64,000 nt of DNA from Desulfovibrionaceae bacterium (GTDB lineage: Bacteria; Desulfobacterota; Desulfovibrionia; Desulfovibrionales; Desulfovibrionaceae), in the NCBI GenBank assembly GCA_022510785.1, contig JAFLSV010000001.1, forward strand, positions 122,591 through 186,590, given 5' to 3'. This document shows positions 49,781-58,765 of the stretch, in pieces. Position 1 is the stretch's first letter. Each line of letters starts with the position of its first letter. Both the position numbers and the translations under genes were made by a program. Below the pieces are notes generated by a model that was given only the letters and a program-made list of their open reading frames with translations, ran no database searches and was not told where the DNA came from.

Positions 49781-49827
49781 TTGTGATCCGAAAACCTCCC
49801 GCTAGGCGGGAGGTTTTCGGATCACAA
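49781..49827. terminator. Perfect 22-bp palindromic terminator of metQ
   Basis: Two 22-base arms are exact complements (arm begins TTGTGATCCGAAAACC) separated by three bases. It is 54 bases beyond the metQ stop and ends the leftward arg-met block. The two terminators here sit 1 base apart, isolating the tRNA from transcription on either strand. Confidence 0.88.
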
Positions 49828-49881
49828 AAAGTCCGGCAATCGCTCGATTACCAGGCTTTTTCCATTTCTACTGACCGGAGT

Positions 49882-50679
49882 CTACTCGGCGGGCACCACC
49901 GCGCCTTCATAGGTATCCACAATGAACTTTTTGACCTTTTCGCCCTTGAGTGCCTTCACCAGAGCCTGGAGCTCGGGACGGTTTTCATCGCCGGCGCGAA
50001 TGGCCAGGATATTGGCATAGGTCGCGGCGGCCACCGAGTCGGCGGATTCCGCCGCCAGGGCGTCTTTCACCTTCAGGCCGCCCAAAATGGCGTAGTTGCC
50101 ATTGATAACCGCGATTTCCACATCGGGCAGCGCCCGCACCAGCTGTGCGGCTTCCAGTTCCTCAATCTTCAGATTTTTGGGATTGTCCACAATGTCGCGC
50201 CGGGTCGCGGTCAGACCTGCCCCATCCTTCAGCTTCAGCAGGCCCTGATCCTGCAGAAGCAGCAGCGCGCGGGCCTCGTTGGTGGTGTCGTTGGGCACGG
50301 CAACCATGGCGCCATCCTTGAGCTCGGCCAGATTGGAGCACTTACCCGCGTAAATGCCGAAGGGCTCGTAATGCACCGTGCCCAGAGAAACAAGTTTGGT
50401 GCCCTTTTCGGTATTAAAATCGTCAAGATAGGGCTTGTGCTGGAAAAAGTTGGCGTCCAGATCCTTGCTGTCCAGAGCCAGGTTTGGCTGCACATAGTCC
50501 GAATATTCCACAACGTTCAGATCATAGCCCTGATCCTTGAGCTCTTCGGCAGCCACTTTCAGGATTTCGGCGTGAGGCGTAGGCGACGCGCCCACCGTCA
50601 CCGTTTTGGAATCGGCACGGGCCCATGCCGGGGCCAGAGCCAGGCAGAGGGCCGCCAGAAGCAAAAGGGACTTTTTCAT
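49882..50679 (-). CDS. metQ: Methionine ABC transporter substrate-binding protein
   Basis: A 265-residue NlpA/MetQ-family receptor. 'VTVGASPTPHAEILKVA', 'VVEYSDYVQPNLALDSKDLDANFFQHKPYL' and 'VAVPNDTTNEARALLLLQDQGLLKL' are the family hallmarks, with the methionine-pocket 'NGNYAILGGL' near the end. The signal peptide 'LLLLAALCLALAPAWARADS' looks like a signal peptidase I type. The only Cys is inside the hydrophobic core without a usual lipobox, so the protein may be soluble in the periplasm rather than lipid-anchored, which is unusual for MetQ. Confidence 0.93.
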   Translation of the reverse strand: MKKSLLLLAALCLALAPAWARADSKTVTVGASPTPHAEILKVAAEELKDQGYDLNVVEYSDYVQPNLALDSKDLDANFFQHKPYLDDFNTEKGTKLVSLGTVHYEPFGIYAGKCSNLAELKDGAMVAVPNDTTNEARALLLLQDQGLLKLKDGAGLTATRRDIVDNPKNLKIEELEAAQLVRALPDVEIAVINGNYAILGGLKVKDALAAESADSVAAATYANILAIRAGDENRPELQALVKALKGEKVKKFIVDTYEGAVVPAE

Positions 50680-50742
50680 GACAGATACTCCGTAAAAAAG
50701 GTTGAGGACGCAGGCGCATAAAGACGCCGCTTCCGGGAATAT

Positions 50743-51405
50743 TCAGGACTGGCGTTTGTCACTGTGCCTGGCGGCGCGGTTGCCGATTTCCTGAAAAATC
50801 TGGACGATGATAATAAGCAAAACCACGGTGGCAAACATGATGTCTGTCTGGTAGCGGTTGTACCCATACATAATGGCCAGCTTGCCGAGGCCCCCGCCGC
50901 CCACCGCGCCGGACATGGCGGAATAGCCCAGAATGGTGGTGGCCGCTATGGCGCTGCCGTTGATGAGTGAGGGTGTGGCTTCGGGCAGCAGCACCTTGGT
51001 GATAATCTGCCAGGTGGACGCCCCCATGGACTGGGCCGCTTCCACAATGCCCCGATCCACTTCCAGCAGCGACGACTCAATGAGGCGGGCCACAAAGGGA
51101 GCGGCGGAAATAACCAGGGGCACCACCGTGGCGGTATTGCCGATGGTCGTCCCCACCAGGGCGCGGGTAAAGGGAATGACCGCAATCATGAGGATGAGAA
51201 AGGGAAAGGAGCGGGTGAGATTCACCACAATATCCAGTACCTTGTACAAGGATACGCACGGGCGTATGCCATCGGGGCGGCACACCACGAGAATCACGCC
51301 CATAACCATGCCAAACACATACGCAAACAGCGTGGAGACCAGGGTCATGTACAGGGTGTCCAGCACGCCCTCAGCCAGCATTGTCAGCGTTTCCGTATCA
51401 AACAT
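50743..51405 (-). CDS. metI: Methionine ABC transporter permease
   Basis: A 220-residue permease with five to six helices. 'GVLDTLYMTLVSTLFAYVFG' starts the membrane domain, 'LTRSFPFLILMIAVIPFTR' follows, and the EAA loop is 'IVEAAQSMGASTWQIITKVLLPEATPSLI', which contacts MetN. Start at MFDTETL with a GAGG box; the ORF track extends 16 codons upstream. It lies between metN and metQ in the usual order. Confidence 0.94.
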   Translation of the reverse strand: MFDTETLTMLAEGVLDTLYMTLVSTLFAYVFGMVMGVILVVCRPDGIRPCVSLYKVLDIVVNLTRSFPFLILMIAVIPFTRALVGTTIGNTATVVPLVISAAPFVARLIESSLLEVDRGIVEAAQSMGASTWQIITKVLLPEATPSLINGSAIAATTILGYSAMSGAVGGGGLGKLAIMYGYNRYQTDIMFATVVLLIIIVQIFQEIGNRAARHSDKRQS

Positions 51406-51525
51406 GACAAACCTCAATCCTGTAAAGCTCAGTTTCCGCACAACCGAGCGCATTCAGCCTGGCCGGTGTTTTGCCTCCCTGCTCGGGGCAGACTCAGACA
51501 GATTCGGCAGCCGGGCAGCGCAGTC

Positions 51526-52536
51526 TCAAACCTCGCGCACTTCTTCCATCACCAGACCCTGTCCGGTGACATAATTTACCATGCGGCGCACGGTCTCGTC
51601 ATTGTCGGGCACCTGCACCACCATCTGCCCGAACGCCTTGCCGTCTATGTCCCGTGTGTCGGCAAACATGATATTGACAGGCGTGCGACACTCCAGAACC
51701 ATATTGGCAATGACCGGTTCAAAAGAGGAACCACCGTCAAACACAATGCGGTACAGCCGGTGGGAGCCCAGATTGAGCACCGGCGCCCGGCTTTCGGGCA
51801 GAACCAGTTTGCGGGCCGCGTCGGTGCGGGGATGGAAAAACACCTGCTCCACCGTGCCCGATTCGGCGATGCGGCTGTCGCTGATGATGGCCACCTTGGT
51901 GCATATCTGCTCAATAACATGCATCTCGTGGGTGATGATGACCACCGTGATACCCAGGCGGCGGTTGATATCCTTCAGGAGGGCAAGAATGGAGGCCGTG
52001 GTGGACGGATCGAGGGCCGAGGTGGCCTCGTCGCACAAGAGCACCTTGGGATCGCTGGCCAGAGCGCGGGCGATGGCCACCCGCTGCTTCTGCCCGCCGG
52101 AAAGCTGGGCAGGGTAATACGCGGCGCGGTCAGCCAGCCCCACCAGTTCCAGCAAATCCCGGGCGCGCTTGCGGGCCGTGGCGCGATCCACTCCCGCTAT
52201 TTCCAGCGGAAAGCACACGTTGGCCTCGGCCGAACGCTGCATGAGCAGGTTAAACTGCTGAAAGATCATGCCCATGGAACGGCGTATCTGGCGCAGCTCA
52301 CGCGGGCTCAGCCGCCCCAGGTCGCGCCCGTCGAAAAAAACCGTGCCTTCCGTGGGACGCTCCAGCATGTTGATGCAGCGCACCAGCGTACTCTTGCCCG
52401 CTCCGCTCATGCCGATAATGCCGAATATATCGCCCCGCTCCACCGTTAAATTGATATCGCGCAGGGCGGTGACCTCGGTATTCTTGCTGCGGAAGCTCTT
52501 GCCAAGGCCCTTGATCTCAATAATGGGTTCAGCCAT
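51526..52536 (-). CDS. metN: Methionine ABC transporter ATP-binding protein
   Basis: A 336-residue ABC ATPase. Walker A 'GMSGAGKSTLVRCINML', Q-loop region 'MGMIFQQFNLL', signature 'LSGGQKQRVAIARAL', Walker B 'VLLCDEATSALDP' and H-loop 'VVIITHEMHVI'. The C-terminal ~90 residues form the NIL domain ('CRTPVNIMFADTRDIDGKAFGQMVVQVP'), which senses methionine and inhibits transport. AGGAA precedes the ATG. Only 26 bases separate it from the upstream 86-codon gene, so there is no room for a SAM riboswitch or separate promoter. Confidence 0.96.
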   Translation of the reverse strand: MAEPIIEIKGLGKSFRSKNTEVTALRDINLTVERGDIFGIIGMSGAGKSTLVRCINMLERPTEGTVFFDGRDLGRLSPRELRQIRRSMGMIFQQFNLLMQRSAEANVCFPLEIAGVDRATARKRARDLLELVGLADRAAYYPAQLSGGQKQRVAIARALASDPKVLLCDEATSALDPSTTASILALLKDINRRLGITVVIITHEMHVIEQICTKVAIISDSRIAESGTVEQVFFHPRTDAARKLVLPESRAPVLNLGSHRLYRIVFDGGSSFEPVIANMVLECRTPVNIMFADTRDIDGKAFGQMVVQVPDNDETVRRMVNYVTGQGLVMEEVREV

Positions 52537-52562
52537 GCGTGTTCCTCGCGGGGTGAGCAGAC

Positions 52563-52823
52563 TCAGTAAAAGAAAAGCCGGCCAGCGTCTGTAATTTCAA
52601 TGTCCTGCGCGATGGGATCCCGAAGTCGGCAATAGCCGTAATTCAGCCATTCATCCAGCACATCCATCACATACTCATGCGGACAGCCCTCGGCTTCCGC
52701 CTGACGCATAAGCAGGGGAAAACGGCCTGGCGGCAGCGGGCGGGGAGCATTGCCCACGCTCCTGTACAGACAGCCGCGGGTTTCTTCCAGCGTGGCCGGA
52801 ACAACCCGTTTTTTACGCGCCAT
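52563..52823 (-). CDS. Hypothetical protein, 86 aa
   Basis: A small basic-to-neutral protein, unrecognised ('[20 protein letters not shown]', 'GCPHEYVMDVLDEWLNYGYCRLRDP', ending 'DAGRLFFY'). It may have a winged-helix-like pattern, but this is not secure. GGAGAAAAGACATG gives a good start inside the last codons of the deoxyribosyltransferase-like gene (11-base overlap), and metN follows after 26 bases. The ORF track entry merges it with a spurious upstream extension. Confidence 0.75.
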   Translation of the reverse strand: MARKKRVVPATLEETRGCLYRSVGNAPRPLPPGRFPLLMRQAEAEGCPHEYVMDVLDEWLNYGYCRLRDPIAQDIEITDAGRLFFY

Positions 52824-53328
52824 GTCTTTTCTCCCACTTTGCCAGCAAGCGCCGCACCTGGTCGGGAGCATCCGGTTCCCCGGGCCGCGCCCCGTCCTGC
52901 CGGCATGCCCAGCGCGCCGTGTGTTCCAGCAGCTCCAAAGCAGCCTCCACGCTTTCCACCCACACGCTGCCGGCGCCGTACAACATAAGGCCAGGAGCCT
53001 CCAGAGGGCCGCGTATGCCCAGCACCGGCACGCCTGAGGCCCTGGCCAGACCGACTTCCACCCCGGCATCCTGCCCTGACGCGCCGACGTACACGACAAA
53101 ATCGGCCTGACGGCAGGCTTTTTCACAAAAGGCGAACACCTCACCCCCATGATCCGTGTCCATCCAGGCCCGGCGCTGGGCCGGAGTCAAACCGTCCGGG
53201 GGTTTGGCCAGCTCTGTCCAGTCAAGCAAGCTGTAGCCCATGCTCCGCATGACCCGGCCGAGCAGGCGCACCGCGTGAAGATGCCGGAAAGACGCCGCAA
53301 TATAGACCTTCAGGGGTTCGTCAGCCAT
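52813..53328 (-). CDS. Nucleoside 2-deoxyribosyltransferase-like protein
   Basis: 171 residues. '[26 protein letters not shown]' is the opening of the NDT fold, and '[42 protein letters not shown]' matches the D-E-x-x-x-ADxVV... G-E-G region of the family. NDT-fold proteins cut N-glycosidic bonds of nucleosides or nucleotides; the substrate here is unknown. It overlaps the end of argH by 19 bases and the next gene by 11, so it is expressed with the arg genes although it has no obvious arginine role. Confidence 0.78.
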   Translation of the reverse strand: MADEPLKVYIAASFRHLHAVRLLGRVMRSMGYSLLDWTELAKPPDGLTPAQRRAWMDTDHGGEVFAFCEKACRQADFVVYVGASGQDAGVEVGLARASGVPVLGIRGPLEAPGLMLYGAGSVWVESVEAALELLEHTARWACRQDGARPGEPDAPDQVRRLLAKWEKRHGA

Positions 53329-54692
53329 GCTTCCAGTTCCTTCAGCTGCGAATTCACCGGCTCCGGCCCAGTGCCGCCTGGAATCGTGCGCCGTGCCACC
53401 GCCGTGTCATAGTCAAGCACCGTGTACACATCGGGCCCGATATCCGGGCAGAGGCCGCGCAATTCCTCCAGCGTCAAATCCTCCAGCCCCACGCCCTTTT
53501 CCTCCGCCAGAGCCACGGCCCGGCCCGTGACGTGATGGGCCTCGCGGAAGGGCATGCCGCGAGTGGTCAGGTAGTCGGCCAGCTCCGTGGCGTTAAGAAA
53601 GCCGGCCTTCAAGGCCTTGCGCATACGCTCCGCATGAAAATGAATGCCGCCCAGCATGTCCGCCATAAGGGCCAGAGAGGCGCGTACGGTCTTGTCGGTA
53701 TCCAGGAAGGGAACCTTGTCTTCCTGCAAATCGCGGTTGTAGGTGAGAGGCAGCCCTTTGAGCGTGGTCAGCAGATTCATGAGGTTGCCGTAAGTCCGGC
53801 CGGTCTTTCCGCGCATCAGCTCCGCCACATCGGGATTTTTTTTCTGGGGCATGATGGAGGAACCCGTGGAATGGGCATCGGACAGGGAGACAAAGCCGAA
53901 CTGCGGGTTGGCCCACCAGATAATTTCCTCGCACACGCGGGACAGATGAGCCATGACCACGGAACCGCAGAACAGGGCTTCCAGAGCGAAATCGCGATCC
54001 GCCACGGCGTCCATGCTGTTCTTGAACGCGCCGTACATGCCGAGGCTTTCGGCCACGCCGGCCGTATCCAGGGGATAGGTCGTACCCGCCAGGGCGGCCG
54101 CCCCCAAGGGGCTGATCCTCGCCCGGCGCTCACAGTCCCGCATACGCTCCACATCGCGCCGGAACATCCAGGCATAGGCCAGCATATGATGGGCCAGACT
54201 CACCGGCTGGGCGGGCTGCATGTGGGTACAGCCCGGCAGCAGCGTCGCCCGGTGCTCGGAAGCCCGCCGCACGAAGACGGCTATAAGCCCGCGGGTCAGC
54301 CGCATCCATTCGCGCAGGCTGTCCGACACATAAAGCCTGAAATCCAGACAAACCTGATCGTTGCGGCTGCGGCCGGTGTGCAGTTTTTTCCCCACCTCAC
54401 CCACCAATTCGGTGAGCCGCGTTTCCACATTCATGTGGACATCTTCCAAATCCTGCCGCCAGGGGAAACGGCCTGCCTCAATTTCCGCGCGCACCTCGTC
54501 CAGGCCGCGGATCAGGGCATCCGCCTCAGTGGGGCTGATCACCCCCTGCCTGCCCAGCATGGCCGCATGAGCCTGGGAACCGGCAATGTCCTGAGCGTAG
54601 AGCTCGCGGTCAAACGAAATGGATTCCGTATAGGCCTCCACGGCCCCGCTGGTTCGCTCCCTGAAGCGGCCACCCCATGGCTTGTCGGACAT
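53310..54692 (-). CDS. argH: Argininosuccinate lyase
   Basis: ArgH splits argininosuccinate into arginine and fumarate. 460 residues. '[26 protein letters not shown]' starts the protein; '[15 protein letters not shown]', '[11 protein letters not shown]' (catalytic TGRSRNDQ), '[13 protein letters not shown]' (TH-MQ) and the fumarase-superfamily signature '[13 protein letters not shown]' are intact. Several Mets cluster at the start; the one 4-5 bases after GGAGG is chosen. It is 54 bases downstream of argG. Confidence 0.96.
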   Translation of the reverse strand: MSDKPWGGRFRERTSGAVEAYTESISFDRELYAQDIAGSQAHAAMLGRQGVISPTEADALIRGLDEVRAEIEAGRFPWRQDLEDVHMNVETRLTELVGEVGKKLHTGRSRNDQVCLDFRLYVSDSLREWMRLTRGLIAVFVRRASEHRATLLPGCTHMQPAQPVSLAHHMLAYAWMFRRDVERMRDCERRARISPLGAAALAGTTYPLDTAGVAESLGMYGAFKNSMDAVADRDFALEALFCGSVVMAHLSRVCEEIIWWANPQFGFVSLSDAHSTGSSIMPQKKNPDVAELMRGKTGRTYGNLMNLLTTLKGLPLTYNRDLQEDKVPFLDTDKTVRASLALMADMLGGIHFHAERMRKALKAGFLNATELADYLTTRGMPFREAHHVTGRAVALAEEKGVGLEDLTLEELRGLCPDIGPDVYTVLDYDTAVARRTIPGGTGPEPVNSQLKELEAWLTNP

Positions 54693-54746
54693 CATGCCTC
54701 CCAAACGGTAAGAGCTGGGGAGCTTTTCACTCCCTATCTTCTGGTA

Positions 54747-55955
54747 TTATTTGCCGTAACGTTTGACGCGATCGGCATAGCCGCGGATACGCAGCCCCTG
54801 AAGCCGGATAAAGCCTGCGGCATCCTTGTGATCGTAGGTGGCGCATTCCTCAAAGGTGGCGAGGTCATGGCAATACAGGCTGTGCGGGGAATAGCGGCCC
54901 ACGGGCCAGGCGTTGCCCTTGTACAGCTTGAGGCGCACGCTGCCGGTCACGCCCTCCTGGGTTTTATCAATGAGGGCCTGCATGGCCTCGCGTTCGGGCG
55001 CGAACCAGAAGCCGTTATACACGGCGGCGGCATAGCGGGGCATTATGGTATCGCGCACGGCCAGGGCCTCGCGATCCAGGCAGATACCCTCCAAATCCTG
55101 ATGTGCGATGTGCAGCACGGTGCCGCCGGGGGTCTCGTACACCCCGCGCGACTTCATGCCGACAAAGCGGTTTTCCACCATGTCCAGACGGCCTATGCCA
55201 TGCTTGCCCGCAAGTGCGTTCAAGGCCATGACCATGCGGGCCGGGCTGAGGCGCTCGCCATTAAGTGCCACGGCGTCGCCCTTTTCATAATCCAGGGTGA
55301 TATATTCAGGCTCGTTGGGAGCCTGCTCCACAGGCACCGCCATGATGTAACTTTCAGAACCGGGCTCCTCCCAGGGGTCTTCCAGCTCACTGCCCTCAAA
55401 ACTGCAATGGAGCATGTTGCGATCCATGCTGTAGCGCTTGTTGGAGGCGTTGACGGGAATACCATGCTGTTCGGCAAACTCGTTCAGCGCCGAGCGGGAC
55501 ATGAGATCCCATTCCCGCCAGGGCGCAATGACCCGGATATCGGGAGCAAGGGCGTTGATGGACAGTTCAAAGCGCACCTGATCGTTACCCTTGCCCGTGG
55601 CCCCGTGAGCGATGGCCTGAGCGCCCTCGGCCCTGGCGATCTCCACCAGGCGCTTGGCGATGAGGGGACGGGCGATGGAGGTGCCGAGCAGATAGCGGCC
55701 TTCGTACATGGCCCCGGCGCGCATCATGGGGTAAATATAGTCGCGCGCGAATTCCTCGCGCAGGTCTTCAATATAGACCTTGCTGGCTCCGGTTTTCAGT
55801 GCCTTGGGCTCCACGCCGTCCAGATCGTCTTCCTGCCCCAGATCGGCGGTTACCGTGACCACTTCGCAACCGTAGTGAACCATAAGCCACTTGAGAATAA
55901 CCGAGGTGTCCAGCCCCCCGGAATACGCCAGTACCACTTTGCTGATCTTCTTCAT
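54747..55955 (-). CDS. argG: Argininosuccinate synthase
   Basis: ArgG joins citrulline and aspartate using ATP. 402 residues. '[18 protein letters not shown]' is the ATP PP-loop, '[10 protein letters not shown]' follows, '[14 protein letters not shown]' is the second signature, and '[24 protein letters not shown]' and '[11 protein letters not shown]' are typical of the C-terminal part. The start at [14 protein letters not shown] has a GAGG box and overlaps the upstream gene by 4 bases (ATGA). The presence of argG and argH makes a functional carbamoyltransferase necessary somewhere in the genome. Confidence 0.97.
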   Translation of the reverse strand: MKKISKVVLAYSGGLDTSVILKWLMVHYGCEVVTVTADLGQEDDLDGVEPKALKTGASKVYIEDLREEFARDYIYPMMRAGAMYEGRYLLGTSIARPLIAKRLVEIARAEGAQAIAHGATGKGNDQVRFELSINALAPDIRVIAPWREWDLMSRSALNEFAEQHGIPVNASNKRYSMDRNMLHCSFEGSELEDPWEEPGSESYIMAVPVEQAPNEPEYITLDYEKGDAVALNGERLSPARMVMALNALAGKHGIGRLDMVENRFVGMKSRGVYETPGGTVLHIAHQDLEGICLDREALAVRDTIMPRYAAAVYNGFWFAPEREAMQALIDKTQEGVTGSVRLKLYKGNAWPVGRYSPHSLYCHDLATFEECATYDHKDAAGFIRLQGLRIRGYADRVKRYGK

Positions 55956-56923
55956 GGCTGCCTCGCCGCGGCGCTGTCCGCGCCGCCTTGCTGAACGTTG
56001 ACGGAATATTCTGCCGGCGGACACAGCATGTCTATAAGGGCTGCCTGACAGGCCCGAAGGCAGGCCTTGCGCTCGGCTTCCCAGGGGCCATCCGCCTCTG
56101 AAGAAATATGGGCATCAAACGGGCAGACAGGTATGCCCGCCGCCGCCTGTGCCAGCTCTGGATCCGACAGCAGCGGGTGACGCGCTCCCAGTCCGGATGC
56201 GGATGCATTCCAGGGAGCGGCGACCAGAACGTGACAGCCATCCACCACGGGCAGCGGATCGTGACTGAGAAATATTCTGGCTCCGGCGCTCATGGCACAT
56301 TCCAGATGCTCAGCATCAGGCTCATGCCCCCGCGGAAAGCCCGCAAAAAATTCCAGATGAAAACACAAAGCCGCATCCAGCCAGGAGCGGAAGAGTCCGG
56401 CGCTGGGGCCATCCGCATCGCCCAGCCAGCCCGCGCGCAAGGCCTTCAGCGGCGCCGCGGCCGGGTTGCGGCGCAGACTGACGGCCAGCAGATCGGCCAG
56501 CACCTGGCAGGGCCGTGCCGTTTCATTGCCCGCATTGACAAGCGGCATGGGGGCAAGCTGAGCGAGTTCGGTCAGAATGCCGGGCTCAAGTCCGCCCACA
56601 ACCAGCACGTCACAGCCCCGGGCCCCGGCGATCAGGGCCGCGGGCTCCGTTTTCCCTTCCGCCTTCCACTCCAGGGGCAGGACTGCCGCCCCCAGGCAGC
56701 GGGCGGCGTCCTGCCAGGCCTGGGCCGCCGTGTCCTCTGTTTCATGGGAGGCACCGGCAAAGCACATGGCCATGCGCAGGCCTGGACGCGCCACCGTGGG
56801 GACGGGACAGACGGCATCCTTTCCATAAGTGGCAGACATGGCCCGCATGTCACGCGCACGCGCGCACAGTTCCACGGCTCCACGGCAACCGCGACTGCGC
56901 AGGTGTAAAAAATGCTGTTCCAT
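55952..56923 (-). CDS. Degenerate ornithine/aspartate carbamoyltransferase-like protein
   Basis: 323 residues in the position normally held by argF. The opening '[24 protein letters not shown]', the middle '[24 protein letters not shown]' and the late '[13 protein letters not shown]' line up with the HFL, HPxQ-LADLLT and HCLP regions of ornithine carbamoyltransferase. However, the carbamoyl-phosphate loop STRT is replaced by something like 'GASHETED', and the catalytic His of HPxQ is Arg. It is probably a non-catalytic or altered relative, or one with a different substrate. Operon position (overlapping argG by ATGA) supports an arginine link. The family call is by eye. Confidence 0.65.
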   Translation of the reverse strand: MEQHFLHLRSRGCRGAVELCARARDMRAMSATYGKDAVCPVPTVARPGLRMAMCFAGASHETEDTAAQAWQDAARCLGAAVLPLEWKAEGKTEPAALIAGARGCDVLVVGGLEPGILTELAQLAPMPLVNAGNETARPCQVLADLLAVSLRRNPAAAPLKALRAGWLGDADGPSAGLFRSWLDAALCFHLEFFAGFPRGHEPDAEHLECAMSAGARIFLSHDPLPVVDGCHVLVAAPWNASASGLGARHPLLSDPELAQAAAGIPVCPFDAHISSEADGPWEAERKACLRACQAALIDMLCPPAEYSVNVQQGGADSAAARQP

Positions 56924-56995
56924 AGAATACTCTCGCCGGGATGCCGCCCGAAAAACCGCTGCCCGCCGCACGCACCGTGTATTTGCGGCTGGACA

Positions 56996-57024
56996 GTCTT
57001 AAAAAGTTCATGCCGCTTTGTAAA
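56996..57024 (-). promoter_or_regulatory. Candidate promoter of the arg-met block
   Basis: Minus strand -35 TTTACA (5 of 6), 17-base spacer, -10 TAAGAC (3 of 6), ~73 bases upstream of the OTC-like gene, in the 191-base gap after nadB. Confidence 0.4.
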
Positions 57025-57114
57025 GCTCGCATTTCGTCCGGGGCATTCACCCTGTCACGGCCCGGGACTGCCGGGTCTGATGCCGCAACAGCCTGACTGA
57101 AAGCGCACGCACGC

Positions 57115-58701
57115 TCAATCCTCGCGATGATGGCAGCCCAGGCTGCGCTTGTTGCGCAGGGCCGCCTGGGTGATGAGATAGGCTGTCTGACACCCATGGA
57201 ACAGGCGCACCAGCGGCTGTGACAAAGGCGTATGCCGGTAGAAATCATGCAGATGGCTGGATAAGTCGCGCAAATCGGCAAAGGCCCGGCGCAGGCGGCT
57301 CTCCGTCCGTATGATGCCCACATAATTCCACATGATATTACGGATGGTGGCCCAGTCCTGCGCAACCAGCGCCGGGTCGTCATTGTGCTCGTCCCCGGGG
57401 CTCTCCCAATTGGGAATGGACTCCAGCACGCGCGGACTGAGCCGATCCTTGCCCTTCAGCTGCGCGGCGATATCTTCCCCGGCCGAAGAGCCCCACAAAA
57501 GAGCCTCCAGCAGCGATGTGCTGGCCAGCCGGTTGGCACCGTGGATACCCGTGCAGCTGCACTCGCCCACCGCATACAGGCGATCAAGCGTGGTGCGTCC
57601 GCGCAGATCCACCAGAATGCCCCCGCAAAAATAGTGCGCGGCGGGCACCACGGGGATGGGGTCAGTCCGGATATCAATGCCGATTTTCAGACAGCCTTCA
57701 AAAATCGTTGGGAAACGCTTGGTGACATCGCAATCCAGATGGGTGGCGTCCAGAAAAACATTGGTATCGCCGGATGACAGCATTTCGCTGACGATGGCCT
57801 GGGACACGATATCACGCGGAGCCAGATCGCCACGCCCGTCGTAGCGTTTCATGAAGGCTTCGCCCCGCGCGTTAACGAGGTGCGCGCCCTCCCCGCGCAT
57901 GGCCTCGGTAATGAGAGAACCCTGCTGATCGCCCCGATACAGGGCCGTGGGGTGAAACTGCACAAATTCCATGTTGGCGATGCGCACCCCGGCCCGCTGG
58001 GCCATGGAAATGCCAGACCCGATGGCCCAGGGGCTGTTGGTGGAATGCAGATAGACCTGCCCTACCCCGCCCGTGGCCAAAACCGTATAGTCGGCCAGAT
58101 GCGGTTCCACCTGCGAGGTCAAATCGTTGAACACATAGGCGCCCACGCACTGATTGCGGAGCTGATAGCGGTAGGCGGGCGTTGTGGCGTGATGCTCGGT
58201 GGTAATCAGATCCACAGCCGAACGGTGGCTGAGCACTGTCACCCGGGGATGGGCGGCAATAGCCGCGTGCATCGCCTCCATGATGGCCCGGCCCGTATAG
58301 TCCGCGCAGTGCAGAATACGGGGCGCGGAGTGCCCGCCCTCCAAGGTCAAATCCCAGTCGCTGCTGTCCGCCGAGCGGTGATTAAAGGGCACATGCACCT
58401 GATCCACAAGGATGCGCTGCACGGCGTCACCACCCTGAGCGGCCAGGAAACGCACCGCCTTATCAAAATTGTACCGGTGCCCGGCCACATACATATCGCG
58501 TTCAAGGGCCTTTTCGTCTTCCTTGTCCCTGACGAACACAATACCGCCCTGGGCCATGGAGGAATTGCCGCCGTCCAGCTGATCCGACGGAGTCAGCAAA
58601 TTCACGTCATATCCCTGATTGGCCAGCATCAGGGCTGCCGTGCAGCCAGCCAGGCCGGAACCTATAATCAATACCCGAGAACTGTACCGGATGGATTCCA
58701 T
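57115..58701 (-). CDS. nadB: L-aspartate oxidase
   Basis: NadB oxidises aspartate to iminoaspartate with FAD, for NAD synthesis; fumarate can replace oxygen in anaerobes. 528 residues. FAD-binding 'VLIIGSGLAGCTAALMLANQG', 'GGNSSMAQGGIVFV', catalytic-domain 'RAGVRIANMEFVQFHPTALY' and 'PVVPAAHYFCGGILVDLRGRT', then 'GECSCTGIHGANRLASTSLLEALLWG'. The start at MESIRYSSRV avoids a 20-codon extension in the ORF track. It is the third gene of a nadC-nadA-nadB order, 64 bases after nadA. Confidence 0.96.
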   Translation of the reverse strand: MESIRYSSRVLIIGSGLAGCTAALMLANQGYDVNLLTPSDQLDGGNSSMAQGGIVFVRDKEDEKALERDMYVAGHRYNFDKAVRFLAAQGGDAVQRILVDQVHVPFNHRSADSSDWDLTLEGGHSAPRILHCADYTGRAIMEAMHAAIAAHPRVTVLSHRSAVDLITTEHHATTPAYRYQLRNQCVGAYVFNDLTSQVEPHLADYTVLATGGVGQVYLHSTNSPWAIGSGISMAQRAGVRIANMEFVQFHPTALYRGDQQGSLITEAMRGEGAHLVNARGEAFMKRYDGRGDLAPRDIVSQAIVSEMLSSGDTNVFLDATHLDCDVTKRFPTIFEGCLKIGIDIRTDPIPVVPAAHYFCGGILVDLRGRTTLDRLYAVGECSCTGIHGANRLASTSLLEALLWGSSAGEDIAAQLKGKDRLSPRVLESIPNWESPGDEHNDDPALVAQDWATIRNIMWNYVGIIRTESRLRRAFADLRDLSSHLHDFYRHTPLSQPLVRLFHGCQTAYLITQAALRNKRSLGCHHRED

Positions 58702-58765
58702 GCTTTCCGCTCCCCGGCCGGACACTGCCTCCCACGGGGAGAGCGGCGCCCGGCGCGGCATCAGT

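Noticed and set aside
52537-52562. SAM riboswitch or separate promoter for metNIQ
   Set aside because: Only 26 bases separate metN from the preceding gene, so there is no room for a riboswitch.
53532-55994. 820-codon open frame on the plus strand across argH and argG
   Set aside because: It is antisense to two full-length, motif-complete enzymes. Its translation is rich in His, Gly and Arg with no domain, as expected for the complement of GC-rich codons.
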